Shown: positions 8,765-18,680 of the stretch, one piece after another
Position numbering within the stretch: the first letter of the stretch is position 1
Layout: the number at the start of each line of letters is the position of its first letter
DNA from: JABCPO02 sp963542845
Lineage (GTDB): Bacteria > Bacillota > Clostridia > TANB77 > CAG-508
Direction of reading: 5' to 3'
Length of the DNA stretch: 64,000 nt
Assembly (NCBI GenBank): GCA_963542845.1
Contig: CAUTZA010000001.1
Span: 62,001 to 126,000 of the forward strand
Program-made: the position numbers and the translations under genes
The notes under the pieces: generated by a model
Database searches by the model: none
Told to the model about the DNA's origin: nothing
Seen by the model: only the letters and a program-made list of their open reading frames with translations

Positions 8765-10768
8765 ATGAAAAATAGGAAGAAGAAAAATGCAATAACACTT
8801 CTTGCACTAGTTATAACCATAGTCATAATGTTACTTTTAGCGGGAGTAGCAATACAAATGACAATGGGAGAAAATGGACTAATTGCAAAATCAGTTCAAG
8901 CACAAAAAGAGCAAGCAAAAGCAGAACTATATGATACAGCAAAACTAAGCTATATGAGCTTAAATGCTAAAGCACTTGAAAATGGACAACCAAGTCCTAG
9001 TGCAGAGCTTGCACTATCTACAACAGAATTTACAAGCAAGTATAATGTAGTAGGGGATGATATAACTGATAAGAAGGGGACGGTTATTGATACTAAGCTT
9101 AATGTATTGAATGTTATACAAGGTACAGTAGCAGGTGGATTTACACCGGGTACAACTCCAGGAGGAAGTACTCCAGCAGAATCATGGCCTAAAACAGTTG
9201 GTGGTGTTACAATACCAGAAGAAGATAAGGACAAAATGATATTGAAGCTTAAGGTAAAAAATGATACAGAAGTAAATTTTACTACTAATATTTACGATTT
9301 ACTGGAAATTGACCCTATAGAGTTAGACTATGGAAATGGAGAAAAAGAAAATATTACAGATTTATACAATTCAAATAACAAGCATTATAATGTAGGAGAA
9401 TATATTTTAAAATTAAAAAATGTTAAAGATTTTGGAATGCAGGGGAATGAAAATTGCGAAATAGAAATATTACAATGGGGCAAGATATTAGAAAAAAATG
9501 AAGAAAATATTATTAACATTCCAAATGTTTCAAAAATATATGAACCAGAGCCAGATAGAATTCCTATTTACTATGAAAATCCAAAGTTTACAGAAATACC
9601 AGAGTGGTTATTTAGTAAAAAAGTTACAAGTACTAAAATGAGTCAATTTGGGCCAAATGATAGTATAGAGATTATCCCAGAAGGATTATTTAAGCATAGT
9701 TTAAATATAACAGTTTTTAGTGGTGTATTTGGGGGGAATACTGCAATAAAAAATATTCCAGAAGGCTTGTTTAAAAATAATGTGAATGTAACAGAATTTG
9801 CAGCAGTATTTAGCGGGTGTAAAGGTCTAACAAGTATTCCAGAAGGCTTGTTTGCAAATAATGTGAATGTAACAAAATTTTCTTTTGTATTTAGCGGGTG
9901 TGATGGACTAACAAGTATTCCTGAAGGGTTATTTGCAAATAATGTGAATGTAACAGAATTTTCTAATGTATTTGCCATGTGTAAAGGTCTAACAAGTATT
10001 CCAGAAGGTTTGTTTAAAAATAATGTGAATGTAACAGAGTTTTCTTATGTATTTGGCGGGTGTGATGGTCTAACAAGTATTCCAGAAAGCTTGTTTGCAA
10101 ATAATGTGAATGTAATAAAATTTTATTATGTATTTAGAGGGTGTGATGGTATAACAAGTATCCCTGAAGGATTATTCAAGAATAATGTAAATGTAACAGA
10201 ATTTGTAGAAGTATTTAGAGAGTGTAAAGGTCTAACAAGTATCCCTGAAGGCTTGTTTAAAAATAATGTGAATGTAACCTTTTTTAATGGGGTGTTTAGC
10301 CATTGTAAAGGTCTAACAAGTATCCCAGAAGACTTATTTAAGAATAATGTGAAGACAGAGAGATTTATTTTTTTATTTGCACTCTGTGATGCGATAACAA
10401 GCATCCCAGAAGGATTATTCAAGAATAATGTGAAGGCAGTAGATTTTTCTAGTACATTTAATGGATGTACGGGCCTAACAAGCATTCCAGAAGGATTATT
10501 CAAGAATAATGTGAATGTAGCAAATTTTTATAGGGTGTTTAGCCATTGTAAAGGTCTAACAAATATCCCAGAAGGCTTGTTTAAAAATAATGTGAATGTA
10601 AACTTTTTTAATGAGGTATTTAGCAATTGTACAGGCTTAACAAGTATTCCGGATAGAATTATAGAAGCTGCAAAAAAAGTTAAAGAAAAAGGTGGAGAGG
10701 TCAAGGGTATGTTTAATAGATGCACATCAGCCTCAAACTATAGTAGTCTACCATATTATATGAAATAA
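8765..10768 (+). CDS. Prepilin-like leucine-rich repeat surface protein, paralogue 1
   Basis: Predicted surface protein of 667 residues. The N-terminus is a basic tract followed by AITLLALVITIVIMLLLAGV, resembling a type IV prepilin signal with its hydrophobic helix but lacking the usual glutamate at position 5. Residues of about 20-125 are a conserved stalk (ENGLIAKSVQAQKEQAK). A central beta-rich domain of about 140 residues contains EEDKDKMILKLKV, EIEILQWGK and YEPEPDRIP. Then come about 13 repeats of roughly 25 residues (core SIPEGLFKNNVNVTEF followed by VF.GC.GLT), like BspA/DUF285 leucine-rich proteins. A cap (MFNRCTSASNY, then YYMK) ends it. Function is inferred: surface adhesion or a pseudopilin-borne recognition module. 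Confidence 0.85.
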   Translation: MKNRKKKNAITLLALVITIVIMLLLAGVAIQMTMGENGLIAKSVQAQKEQAKAELYDTAKLSYMSLNAKALENGQPSPSAELALSTTEFTSKYNVVGDDITDKKGTVIDTKLNVLNVIQGTVAGGFTPGTTPGGSTPAESWPKTVGGVTIPEEDKDKMILKLKVKNDTEVNFTTNIYDLLEIDPIELDYGNGEKENITDLYNSNNKHYNVGEYILKLKNVKDFGMQGNENCEIEILQWGKILEKNEENIINIPNVSKIYEPEPDRIPIYYENPKFTEIPEWLFSKKVTSTKMSQFGPNDSIEIIPEGLFKHSLNITVFSGVFGGNTAIKNIPEGLFKNNVNVTEFAAVFSGCKGLTSIPEGLFANNVNVTKFSFVFSGCDGLTSIPEGLFANNVNVTEFSNVFAMCKGLTSIPEGLFKNNVNVTEFSYVFGGCDGLTSIPESLFANNVNVIKFYYVFRGCDGITSIPEGLFKNNVNVTEFVEVFRECKGLTSIPEGLFKNNVNVTFFNGVFSHCKGLTSIPEDLFKNNVKTERFIFLFALCDAITSIPEGLFKNNVKAVDFSSTFNGCTGLTSIPEGLFKNNVNVANFYRVFSHCKGLTNIPEGLFKNNVNVNFFNEVFSNCTGLTSIPDRIIEAAKKVKEKGGEVKGMFNRCTSASNYSSLPYYMK

Positions 10769-10780
10769 TAGTATATTAAA

Positions 10781-10809
10781 GATGTATCTATGTGGATGCA
10801 TCTTTTTTT
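10781..10809 (+). terminator. Terminator after paralogue 1
   Basis: A gatgtatc / gatgcatc hairpin (one G-U pair) is followed by seven T residues. The same gatgtatc hairpin recurs after the following paralogues. Confidence 0.75.
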
Positions 10810-10907
10810 ATGTAACAAAAGTAAATATTTTTTGTGAAACTTCTGTAATATATATAGTATATTAAGATATTTTAAGATAAAGGTATATATATCAGGAGGG
10901 AATACTA
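10806..10907 (+). repeat. Duplicated upstream region, copy 2 of 2
   Basis: Nearly identical to the segment upstream of paralogue 1 (8662-8764), differing at only a few bases, and including the putative promoter motif tgtaatatatatagtatatt and the ribosome binding site. Confidence 0.8.
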
Positions 10908-12668
10908 ATGAAAAATAGGAAGAAGAAAAATGCAATAACACTTCTTGCACTAGTTATAACCATAGTCATAATGTTACTTTTAGCGGGAGTAGCAATACAA
11001 ATGACAATGGGAGAAAATGGACTAATTGCAAAATCAGTTCAAGCACAAAAAGAACAAGCAAAAGCAGAACTATATGATACAGCAAAATTAAGTTATACAA
11101 GCTTAAATGCTAAAGCACTTGAAAACGGACAACCAAGCCCTCAAGCAGAGCTAGCATTATCTACAACAGAGTTTACAAACAAGTACAATGTAGTAGGAGA
11201 TGATATTACTGACAAGAAGGGGACAGTTATTGATACTAAAGCAAATGTTTTAAACATTATACAAGGTACAGTAGCAGGTGGATTTACAGCAGGTACAACT
11301 CCAGGAGGAAGTACTCCAGCAGAATCATGGCCTAAAACAGTTGGGGGAGTTACAATACCAGAAGAAGACAAAGATAAGATGATCTTGAAGCTTAAGATAC
11401 TGACAGGAAGCTTACCTATTAATTTTAGGAGTGAAAGAATAAGTGTAGACTATGGAAATGGTATCAAAAGAGAGAGTGTAGATATAAGAACAGGAGAAAC
11501 GATAGAATACCAAGAAGGAGAATATATATTAAAAGCATCTGATTTTAGAGACTTTAGAATAATGCCAAGTTTCGGTAGTATGTCATATACTCCGAGTATG
11601 GAAATTGAAATATTACAATGGGGAAAAATTGAAACTAGTGAAACAAATGAAGATTGGATATACATTCATGGAGTATCTAAAATATATGAACCGGAACCAG
11701 ATAAAATATTGGTTGGATATACGGGGACACATTTAACAGAAATACCAGAATGGTTATTTAGTAAAAAAGTAACAAATAAAAAGTTGGGTATTTTTAGGAC
11801 AGCACCTAAATTAAATAAAATTCCAGAGAATTTGTTTAAAAATAATGTTAATGTGGAAAGTTTTGAAGGAATGTTTCATGAATTTGATATCTTAGAAGAA
11901 TTGCCGGAAAATCTGTTTAAGTATAATACTAAAGTGTTAAATTTTAATCATACATTTTTAGATTGTAGAAACTTAAAAAATATACCAAGTTCACTATTTA
12001 AATATAATACAGAAGTAAAAGAATTTACTTATACATTTAAGGGAACACCTTTGAATAGTATACCGGAAGATTTATTTAAGTATAATACTAAAGTAGAAAG
12101 TTTTAAATATACTTTTTCTGAATGTTGGAATATAAAAGGAATTCCAGAAAATTTGTTTAAGCATAATACTAAAGTAAAAGAGTTTGACAACACATTCTGG
12201 AAATGTACTACATTAAAAGATATACCAGAAAACTTATTTAAGTATAATGTTAAGGTGAGCGACTTCTATGGAATATTCATAGGATGTAACGCTATAACAG
12301 AAGTACCTGGAAACCTGTTTAAATATAACATAGAAGCAAGAAATTTTTCACATGTATTTTATGGTTGTGAAAATTTAAAAATAATAGGAAATGAGTTATT
12401 TAGGTATAACCTTAATGCTGAAAATTTTGACAGTGCTTTTGGAGAGTGTAGAAAATTAGAAAATGTTCCAGAGAATTTATTTAATAATAATAACAATATA
12501 AATAAAACAATATTTATGTTTGTAAATTGTAACAAGATATCAAGAGTTCCAAATGATATTATAGAAGTAGTAAAAAAAGTTAAAGAAAGAGGTGGAGTAG
12601 TATTTAGAATGTTTGAAGGATGTACATCAGCATCAAATTATGCCAGTATACCAAATTATATGAAATAA
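10908..12668 (+). CDS. Prepilin-like leucine-rich repeat surface protein, paralogue 2
   Basis: Same architecture as its neighbour; 586 residues. The first 155 or so residues are almost identical to paralogue 1 (prepilin-like helix, stalk, GGSTPAESWPKTVGGVTIPEE linker). The central domain then diverges, and the repeats follow a different consensus (IPENLFKYNTKVKEF, then FxGC or FxxC). The C-terminal cap MFEGCTSASNYASIPNYMK is kept. A conserved anchor with a diverged repeat region suggests a shared surface-display mode with variable recognition. Confidence 0.84.
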   Translation: MKNRKKKNAITLLALVITIVIMLLLAGVAIQMTMGENGLIAKSVQAQKEQAKAELYDTAKLSYTSLNAKALENGQPSPQAELALSTTEFTNKYNVVGDDITDKKGTVIDTKANVLNIIQGTVAGGFTAGTTPGGSTPAESWPKTVGGVTIPEEDKDKMILKLKILTGSLPINFRSERISVDYGNGIKRESVDIRTGETIEYQEGEYILKASDFRDFRIMPSFGSMSYTPSMEIEILQWGKIETSETNEDWIYIHGVSKIYEPEPDKILVGYTGTHLTEIPEWLFSKKVTNKKLGIFRTAPKLNKIPENLFKNNVNVESFEGMFHEFDILEELPENLFKYNTKVLNFNHTFLDCRNLKNIPSSLFKYNTEVKEFTYTFKGTPLNSIPEDLFKYNTKVESFKYTFSECWNIKGIPENLFKHNTKVKEFDNTFWKCTTLKDIPENLFKYNVKVSDFYGIFIGCNAITEVPGNLFKYNIEARNFSHVFYGCENLKIIGNELFRYNLNAENFDSAFGECRKLENVPENLFNNNNNINKTIFMFVNCNKISRVPNDIIEVVKKVKERGGVVFRMFEGCTSASNYASIPNYMK

Positions 12669-12673
12669 TATTA

Positions 12674-12700
12674 AAGATGTATCCTTTGATACATCTTTTT
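12674..12700 (+). terminator. Terminator after paralogue 2
   Basis: A perfect hairpin aagatgtatc / gatacatctt with a short loop is followed by T residues. Confidence 0.8.
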
Positions 12701-12804
12701 GCTATGGATTAAATATAACAGAATGATAAAATAGTGTAATATATCTAGAAATTATATACTTGTATAATTAAAATTGTATTAAAGATAGATGAAAGGAATA
12801 TACA
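12701..12804 (+). repeat. Second duplicated upstream region, copy 1 of 2
   Basis: About 100 bases (gctatggattaaatataac through atgaaaggaatatacaatg) are repeated almost without change upstream of the next gene, at 14119-14226. Within it tagtgtaatatat resembles the motif upstream of the other paralogues and may be part of their promoter. Confidence 0.8.
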
Positions 12805-14094
12805 ATGATGGGGAATAAGAAAGGAATAACATTACTTGCACTAGTTATCACCATAGTTATAATGCTACTTTTAGCAGGAGTAGCAATACAAATGACAATG
12901 GGAGAAAATGGACTAATTGCAAAGTCAGTTCAAGCACAAAAAGAACAAGCAAAAGCAGAATTATATGATACAGCTAAATTAAGTTATATGAGCTTAAATG
13001 CTAAAGCACTAGAAAATGGACAACCAAGTCCACAGGCAGAGCTAGCACTATCTACAACTGAGTTTAGAGATAAATATGATATAGTTGGTGATGATATAAT
13101 CGATAAGAAGGGGACAGTTATTGATACTAAGCTTAATGTATTGAATGTAATAAGTGGATTAAAAGGAGCAACTGAAGATACAGAAATATCTATGAAAGGA
13201 GAATATGTAGAGAAACCATGGCCTAAGAAAGTTGCTGGAGTTACAATACCAGAAGAAGATAAGGATAAGATGATACTTAAGGTTAAGGTATTAAGAAAAA
13301 CAGAAATAGAGTATGCAATTACATGTGGAGGTAACGAAACTGTAACACCTGAAAAAATAGTGAATATAGATTTCGGGAATGGTGTAAGTAGAGATATTAC
13401 AGACTATAAGTATGGACGAGAAAGTATGGAATATGAACCAGGAGAATATATTGTAAAAATAAAAAAATTTAGTGACTTTACGACAGAAATAACTGAGGAC
13501 TATGAAATAGAAATATTACAATGGGGGAATATAACAGAAAAAGAAAATGAAGAAAATTTAGTTACAATTCAAAATGTATCAAAGATATATGAACCAGAGC
13601 CAGATAGAATACCAGTTACATATATGGAATCTAAAATTACAGAAATCCCAGAGTGGTTATTTAGTAAGAAAATAACAAGTAGAAGAATGAGCAGTTTTGA
13701 TGGAAATGAAAACATAACAAGCATTCCGGAAGGATTGTTTAAGAATAATGTAAATGTAGCAGATTTTAGTCGTACATTTAGAGGTTGTACAGGCCTAACA
13801 AGCATCCCAGAAGGGTTATTTAAGAATAATGTGAATGCAACTTATTTTAGTAGTACATTTAGCGATTGTACAGGATTAAGAAGTATTCCAGAAGGATTAT
13901 TTAAGAATAATGTGAATGCTAGAAATTTTGAGAATACATTTAGTGGCTGTATAGGACTAATAGGCATTCCAGAAAAAATTATAGAGCTTGCAAAAAAAGT
14001 TAACGAAAGAGGAGGAGATTCTAGAGCTATGTTTCTTGGCTGTACATCAGCCTCAAACTATGAGAGCTTACCAGATTATATGAAAAAATATTAA
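12805..14094 (+). CDS. Prepilin-like leucine-rich repeat surface protein, paralogue 3 (short)
   Basis: The 429-residue, shortest full member of the first cluster. The prepilin-like helix begins GITLLALVITIVIMLLLAGV after MMGNKK, so a glycine precedes the helix as in classical prepilins. The stalk and central domain (EIEILQWGN, YEPEPDRIP) are followed by only four or five repeats of the SIPEGLFKNNVN type and the cap (MFLGCTSASNYESLPDYMK). The differing repeat counts among paralogues indicate expansion or contraction of the repeat ladder. Confidence 0.84.
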   Translation: MMGNKKGITLLALVITIVIMLLLAGVAIQMTMGENGLIAKSVQAQKEQAKAELYDTAKLSYMSLNAKALENGQPSPQAELALSTTEFRDKYDIVGDDIIDKKGTVIDTKLNVLNVISGLKGATEDTEISMKGEYVEKPWPKKVAGVTIPEEDKDKMILKVKVLRKTEIEYAITCGGNETVTPEKIVNIDFGNGVSRDITDYKYGRESMEYEPGEYIVKIKKFSDFTTEITEDYEIEILQWGNITEKENEENLVTIQNVSKIYEPEPDRIPVTYMESKITEIPEWLFSKKITSRRMSSFDGNENITSIPEGLFKNNVNVADFSRTFRGCTGLTSIPEGLFKNNVNATYFSSTFSDCTGLRSIPEGLFKNNVNARNFENTFSGCIGLIGIPEKIIELAKKVNERGGDSRAMFLGCTSASNYESLPDYMKKY

Positions 14095-14122
14095 AGATGT
14101 ATCTTTTGATACATTTTTTTTT
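14094..14122 (+). terminator. Terminator after paralogue 3
   Basis: An aagatgtatc / gatacat hairpin runs into a tract of nine T residues. It begins at the gene's stop codon. Confidence 0.75.
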
Positions 14123-14226
14123 GCTATGGATTAAATATAACAGAATGATAAAATAGTGTAATATATCTAGAAATTATATACTTGTATAATTAAAATTGTA
14201 TTAAAGATAGATGAAAGGAATATACA
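14119..14226 (+). repeat. Second duplicated upstream region, copy 2 of 2
   Basis: Nearly identical to 12701-12804 and continuing into the identical start ATGATGGGGAATAAG. This marks a recent gene duplication, including control region, between paralogues 3 and 4. Confidence 0.8.
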
Positions 14227-16125
14227 ATGATGGGGAATAAGAAAGGAATAACATTACTTGCACTAGTTATCACCATAGTTATAATGTTACTTTTAGCAGG
14301 GATAACATTACAGATGGCAATGGGAGAAAATGGACTAATAGCAAAATCAGAACAAGCTAAAAAAGAACAAGCAAAAACAGAACTATATGATACTGTTAAA
14401 TCAAGTTATGCTGCTTTAAGTTTAAGAGCAATAAGAAATGATAAAGATAAACCAAATGTAGAAGAGGTATTTAATACAGCAGATTTTACAGATAGGTATA
14501 ATATAGTAGGAGATAATATAACTGATAAGAAGGGGACAATTATTGATACTAAGGCAAATGTTTTAAATCTAATACAAGGTACAGTAGCAGGTGGATTTAC
14601 ACCAGGAACAACTCCTCAAGCAGAATCATGGCCTAAAACAGTTGGTGGTGTTACAATACCAGAAGAAGACAAGGATAAGATGATACTTAAGCTGAAGGTA
14701 AAAAGTGATACAGAGGTAGTGTTTGCTGGATATTGGGAACCTTTTGAAATTGATCCTATGGAAATAGATTATGGTAATGGAGAAAAGGATGTGGTTACTA
14801 ACTTATATGCTGTATATGGTAAACAATATACCCCAGGAGAATATGTAATTAAAATAAAAGATGTCAGAGACTTTTCGATGAGAAGATATGGAGATTATGA
14901 GATTGAAATATTACAATGGGGGAAAATAACAGAAAAAAATGAACAGAATTATATCGAACTTCCTAATGTTTCGAAAGTGTATGAACCAGAGCCAGATAGA
15001 ATTCCAATTAGATATATAGATGCTAAATTTACAGAAATTCCAGAGTGGTTATTTAGTAAAAAAGTTACAAGTACAGTAATTAGTAGATTTAATGAAAGTA
15101 ATGCAATATTGACTATTCCAGAGGGATTATTTAATAACAATGTTAATATAAAAAAATTTGAAAAAGTATTTGAACAATGCAGAGGAATAACAAGTATCCC
15201 GGAAGGATTATTTAAGAACAATGTAAATGTAACTAGTTTTAGTGATACATTTAATAATTGTATAGGGATAACAAGTATCCCGGAAGGACTATTTAAGAAT
15301 AATACAGAGGTAACAGAGTTTGAAATGGTATTTGCAGGATGCAGTGGAATAAGAAGTATTCCGGAAGGACTATTTAAGAACAATGTAAATGTAACTAGTT
15401 TTAGTGATACATTTAATGGTTGTATAGGGATAACAAGTATCCCGGAAGGATTATTTAAGAATAATGTAAATGTAACTAGTTTTAGGCATACATTTGGTGG
15501 TTGTATAGGGATAACAAGTATCCCGGAAGAATTATTTAAGAATAATTTAAATGTAACTAGTTTCAGGTATATATTTAGTAATTGTAGGGGAATAACAAGT
15601 ATCCCAGAAGGCTTATTTAAGAATAATGTAAATGTAATAGAGTTTAGGGAAACGTTCAGAGACTGTACAGCACTAACAAGTATCCCGGAAGGATTATTTA
15701 AGAACAATGTAAATGTAACTAGTTTTAGGCATACATTTGGTGGTTGTAAAGGGATAACAAATATCCCAGAAAAATTATTTGCTAATAATGTGAATGTAAC
15801 AGATTTTTCAGGACTATTCTCTTATTGCAAAAATTTAACAAATATCCCAGAGGGATTATTTAAAAATAATGTCAAGGGGACAGATTTTTCAGGAGTATTC
15901 TCTCATTGCAAAAATTTAATAAGTATCCCAGAGGGATTATTTAAAAATAATATTAATATAACTAGTTTCGCATTTATATTCACACAATGTGAGAAAATAA
16001 ACAATGTTCCAGAAAAAATTATAGAAGCTGCAAAAAAAGTTAAGGACAAAGGTGGAAGCACTGCAGGAATGTTTAGAGAATGTAAATCACTACCAGATGG
16101 TAGCATACCAATTTATATGAGATAA
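14227..16125 (+). CDS. Prepilin-like leucine-rich repeat surface protein, paralogue 4
   Basis: 632 residues with the same layout. The prepilin-like helix starts GITLLALVITIVIMLLLAGI. The stalk differs from paralogues 1-3 and matches the one at 47449 (SSYSALSLRAIRNDKDKP there, SSYAALSLRA here), suggesting segment exchange between clusters. There is a central domain with YEPEPDRIPIRY, then about 13 repeats (SIPEGLFKNNVNVTSF, FGGCIGIT) and a diverged cap (MFRECKSLPDGSIPIYMR). It is rich in glycine codons but contains no CGGN site. Confidence 0.84.
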   Translation: MMGNKKGITLLALVITIVIMLLLAGITLQMAMGENGLIAKSEQAKKEQAKTELYDTVKSSYAALSLRAIRNDKDKPNVEEVFNTADFTDRYNIVGDNITDKKGTIIDTKANVLNLIQGTVAGGFTPGTTPQAESWPKTVGGVTIPEEDKDKMILKLKVKSDTEVVFAGYWEPFEIDPMEIDYGNGEKDVVTNLYAVYGKQYTPGEYVIKIKDVRDFSMRRYGDYEIEILQWGKITEKNEQNYIELPNVSKVYEPEPDRIPIRYIDAKFTEIPEWLFSKKVTSTVISRFNESNAILTIPEGLFNNNVNIKKFEKVFEQCRGITSIPEGLFKNNVNVTSFSDTFNNCIGITSIPEGLFKNNTEVTEFEMVFAGCSGIRSIPEGLFKNNVNVTSFSDTFNGCIGITSIPEGLFKNNVNVTSFRHTFGGCIGITSIPEELFKNNLNVTSFRYIFSNCRGITSIPEGLFKNNVNVIEFRETFRDCTALTSIPEGLFKNNVNVTSFRHTFGGCKGITNIPEKLFANNVNVTDFSGLFSYCKNLTNIPEGLFKNNVKGTDFSGVFSHCKNLISIPEGLFKNNINITSFAFIFTQCEKINNVPEKIIEAAKKVKDKGGSTAGMFRECKSLPDGSIPIYMR

Positions 16126-16170
16126 TATAATGTGAAATTTGTCTTTTGATACATCTTTTTGATTAGATTC

Positions 16171-16198
16171 TTTACAAAATAGTTTATAATGGTATAAT
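16171..16198 (+). promoter_or_regulatory. Sigma-70-type promoter for the small membrane protein gene
   Basis: TTTACA, a 16-base spacer and TATAAT lie 62 bases before the ATG of the next gene. The hexamers are close to consensus. Confidence 0.6.
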
Positions 16199-16260
16199 AG
16201 AAAAAGAACAAAATTATTTATGACACAAATTTGTGTTATAAGAGGGAGGTAGAGGAAGTT

Positions 16261-16587
16261 ATGAAAAGAAGTATTAAAGTTCAGTATGTATGGACAAATA
16301 TGGAGCGGATAATTGTAACATTGGCTATATTATATGCCTATAAAGTTAAAGTTTGGATCTTTGCAGCATACATATTGTCTCTAGTTTTATTATATAGAGA
16401 TAAATATGAAGTTGAGTATAGTAAAAAGATATATCCAATATTTAATGTGATTTTAGGATATATAATGTATTTAGGTATGATTGTGATTATATTTCCAAAA
16501 AAAATGGATGGAGCTTCAATATTTTGGCTAATTGCAGGGATACTTATGTTGAAAAATGTATATGTTCCATCATATATTGAAGAATAA
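16261..16587 (+). CDS. Small hypothetical membrane protein containing an in-frame CGG
   Basis: I do not recognise a family. The ATG after gaggaagtt gives 108 residues with about three hydrophobic segments (around IIVTLAILYAY, AAYILSLVLLY and NVILGYIMYLGMIVIIF). Codon 16 is CGG (16303-16305) followed by ATA. Unlike every conserved gene here, the unshifted frame continues as a plausible membrane protein, while skipping the C would give GGA then a TAA stop, a 16-residue peptide. Either CGG is sometimes read as a triplet, or the gene is broken, or it starts downstream. A possible control or counter-example to the CGGN rule. Confidence 0.5.
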   Translation: MKRSIKVQYVWTNMERIIVTLAILYAYKVKVWIFAAYILSLVLLYRDKYEVEYSKKIYPIFNVILGYIMYLGMIVIIFPKKMDGASIFWLIAGILMLKNVYVPSYIEE

Positions 16588-16594
16588 GAATTGA

Positions 16595-16622
16595 AAAGAT
16601 GTATCATTTGATACATCTTTTT
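16595..16622 (+). terminator. Terminator after the small membrane protein
   Basis: Hairpin aaagatgtatc / gatacatcttt, followed by T residues. It is the same sequence type as the prepilin-LRR terminators. Confidence 0.75.
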
Positions 16623-16682
16623 ATTTAAAAACCTGCAATTATATTTTAAATTTACTTTGAGCAAAAAATATTCAAAAGAGTA

Positions 16683-16710
16683 TTTACAAAAAGAAATATA
16701 ATGATATAAT
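16683..16710 (+). promoter_or_regulatory. Sigma-70-type promoter
   Basis: TTTACA, a 16-base spacer and TATAAT lie 57 bases before the start of the next small membrane protein gene, matching the arrangement of the preceding promoter. Confidence 0.6.
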
Positions 16711-16767
16711 AAGAATGATTCTAACGTAATTTTAGGAATTAATTAATTTCTAAAGGAGGTGATAAAT

Positions 16768-17160
16768 ATGGAAAGACTCTTAAAAATAAGGATGAAAAAT
16801 CCAGAAAAAATAAGAATAATTGCGATATTGGGATTATTGCACTTTGGTAATGTTGATATCAAACAATTCTTATTACTAGCAGTTATTTTGTTCTTCTATC
16901 CTCAAGAAATAAAATTAGAAGATAAAGATCCGTTAGAAGCAGAACGTATTGGTTTTGCCTACGTATTAGGAACAATGTTTTGGATATATATTTTATGGAT
17001 AATAATACTTGGGAAAGAACTTGAACAGATAACAACTGTTATGGAAGGAGTATGGGCAGTTGCTCTATTTATACTTTTATTTCTTATTCATTTAACAATA
17101 TATGAAAGAGAAAAAAGTATTGATACATTGGTATTACCTATAGAAAAAACTATGGAGTAA
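16768..17160 (+). CDS. Small hypothetical membrane protein
   Basis: Unrecognised; 130 residues from the ATG that follows the strong site aaggaggtgat. An in-frame GTG inside that site is an unlikely start. It has three hydrophobic stretches: IIAILGLLHF with FLLLAVILFFY, then YVLGTMFWIYILWIIIL, then VWAVALFILLFLIHLTIY, with charged loops. It stands alone between its own promoter and a strong terminator. Confidence 0.6.
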   Translation: MERLLKIRMKNPEKIRIIAILGLLHFGNVDIKQFLLLAVILFFYPQEIKLEDKDPLEAERIGFAYVLGTMFWIYILWIIILGKELEQITTVMEGVWAVALFILLFLIHLTIYEREKSIDTLVLPIEKTME

Positions 17161-17186
17161 GAAGATAATCCATTCATGTTTATTCA

Positions 17187-17232
17187 GGTTATTGACAAAA
17201 TTTTATAATTTTGTTAATAACCTTTTTTCTTT
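17187..17232 (+). terminator. Strong rho-independent terminator
   Basis: A 16-pair stem (ggttattgacaaaatt with aatttTgttaataacc, one G-U pair) is followed by ttttttctttt. It separates the small membrane protein from the radical SAM gene. Confidence 0.85.
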
Positions 17233-17290
17233 TAAAGTATATATTAAATATGATATAATCAAATATATTAAAGATAAAGGAAGTTGTAAG

Positions 17291-18680
17291 ATGAAAGTAC
17301 TTGTTATAAATACACCAATATATAATAGAAAGGTGGCAGATAAAGAAGATTTTTTACCACCACTGGGACTACGGATATATTGCAACATATCTAATAAAAG
17401 CAGGGGTAGATGCAAGGATAGTTGATAGTGTAAATGATAATTTAACAGTAGATGAGATTGTAGATATTGTTATGATGGAAAGGCCAGAATATATAACACT
17501 TAATGTGTTTTCTGTTAATATTCATTTAGTAAAAGAAATAATATTAAAGATGCCTAAAGGTGTTAAGATAATACTTGGTGGAAAGTCTGTTAAATATTTT
17601 ATAGAAGAATTATTTAGTTTAAATGTGGAAAATGAGCTAATAGTTACAATAGGTGAAGGAGAATATATAATACCTGCAATAGTTAATGGTAACATTAGTG
17701 AAGAAGAGAACAGGGCTTTGGAATTTGGGTATTCTAATTGTGGAAAAATATATGTAGTTGATAAGAAGAGTAAGTATTATCCAGAAGACTTATCAAAAGT
17801 AGAATTAGATAGGACATTGTTAGGAAAAAGAACAATATATAATCATTATGGCATGCTTGAAGAGGCGATTATAACATCAAGGGAATGTATGTATGACTGT
17901 GCATTTTGTGGAGGAGCAAGAAGTTTAAACAGAGATGTGACTATAAGGGAGAAAGATAAAGAAAGTATAATAGCTGAGATAGAGCAAATAGTTAAGTTAA
18001 ATGAAAAAGTAGAGGCTATACGAATATTAGATGATTTGTTTTTAAAGAATAGGAAAAGCATATTAAAAGCAATAGATATATTTAATAAGTTTAATCTAAA
18101 ATTTAGAGCGATGTCACATATTAACAGTATAAGAGGAAATGAAGATATATTAAAAGACTTAAAAAAAGCAGGATGTATAGAATTAGAAATCGGGGTAGAA
18201 TCTGGAAATCAAGAAGTACGAGATAGTATAAGGAAGATTGGTAAAGTAGAAGATGTAGAAAAGGTTATATTAAGTATATTAGAAAATGGTATAAATGTTA
18301 AAATTTATGTTATATTTGGATTTTTAGAAGAAACATATGAACAATGTTTAGATACATATAATTTGGTAAAAAGACTATATGATAAGTCTAAAGATTTTGA
18401 AGGAATTTTAAGAGTAAGTGCATTCCAGTTTAGACCATATCATGGAACACAAATATATAATATGATAATGGAAAATGAAAAGAAAAAGCAAAATGGAAGT
18501 AATTTTAAGATAAAATATGAACATAATGATAGGCTTGATAACTTAAAAGGAAGACAACAGTTTAACTTTATGGCTGGAAACTATAGTTTATGTAGTACAG
18601 AGGAAATAGAAAAATTTGTTATAGACACAAATAATTTAAATAATTTTAATAATGAAAAGAGTAATAATAGTGAAGAATAA
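17291..18680 (+). CDS. Radical SAM protein with B12-binding-like N-terminal domain, one CGGA site
   Basis: 462 residues after joining. It starts MKVLVINTPIYNRK and reaches FLPPLGLGYIATYLIKAG, the classic N-terminus of B12-binding radical SAM proteins. The glycine before Tyr is the CGGA site: CTA CGG ATA, C at 17372 skipped. The [4Fe-4S] motif CMYDCAFCGG (CxxxCxxC) lies near residue 200, and the downstream IELEIGVESGNQEVRDSI is typical of the family. The substrate is unknown. Its 3' end overlaps the UDG-like gene by 29 bases, suggesting coupled expression. Confidence 0.85.

Noticed and set aside
9700..10700. DNA tandem repeat of about 75 bases as a mobile or CRISPR-like array
   Set aside because: The period matches the 25-residue protein repeat and the units vary in a codon-conserving way; it is simply coding repeat.
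9643..15707. Long minus-strand open frames opposite the prepilin-LRR genes
   Set aside because: They are antisense shadows of the repeat region, repeating with the same period as the plus-strand repeats, and lack binding sites.
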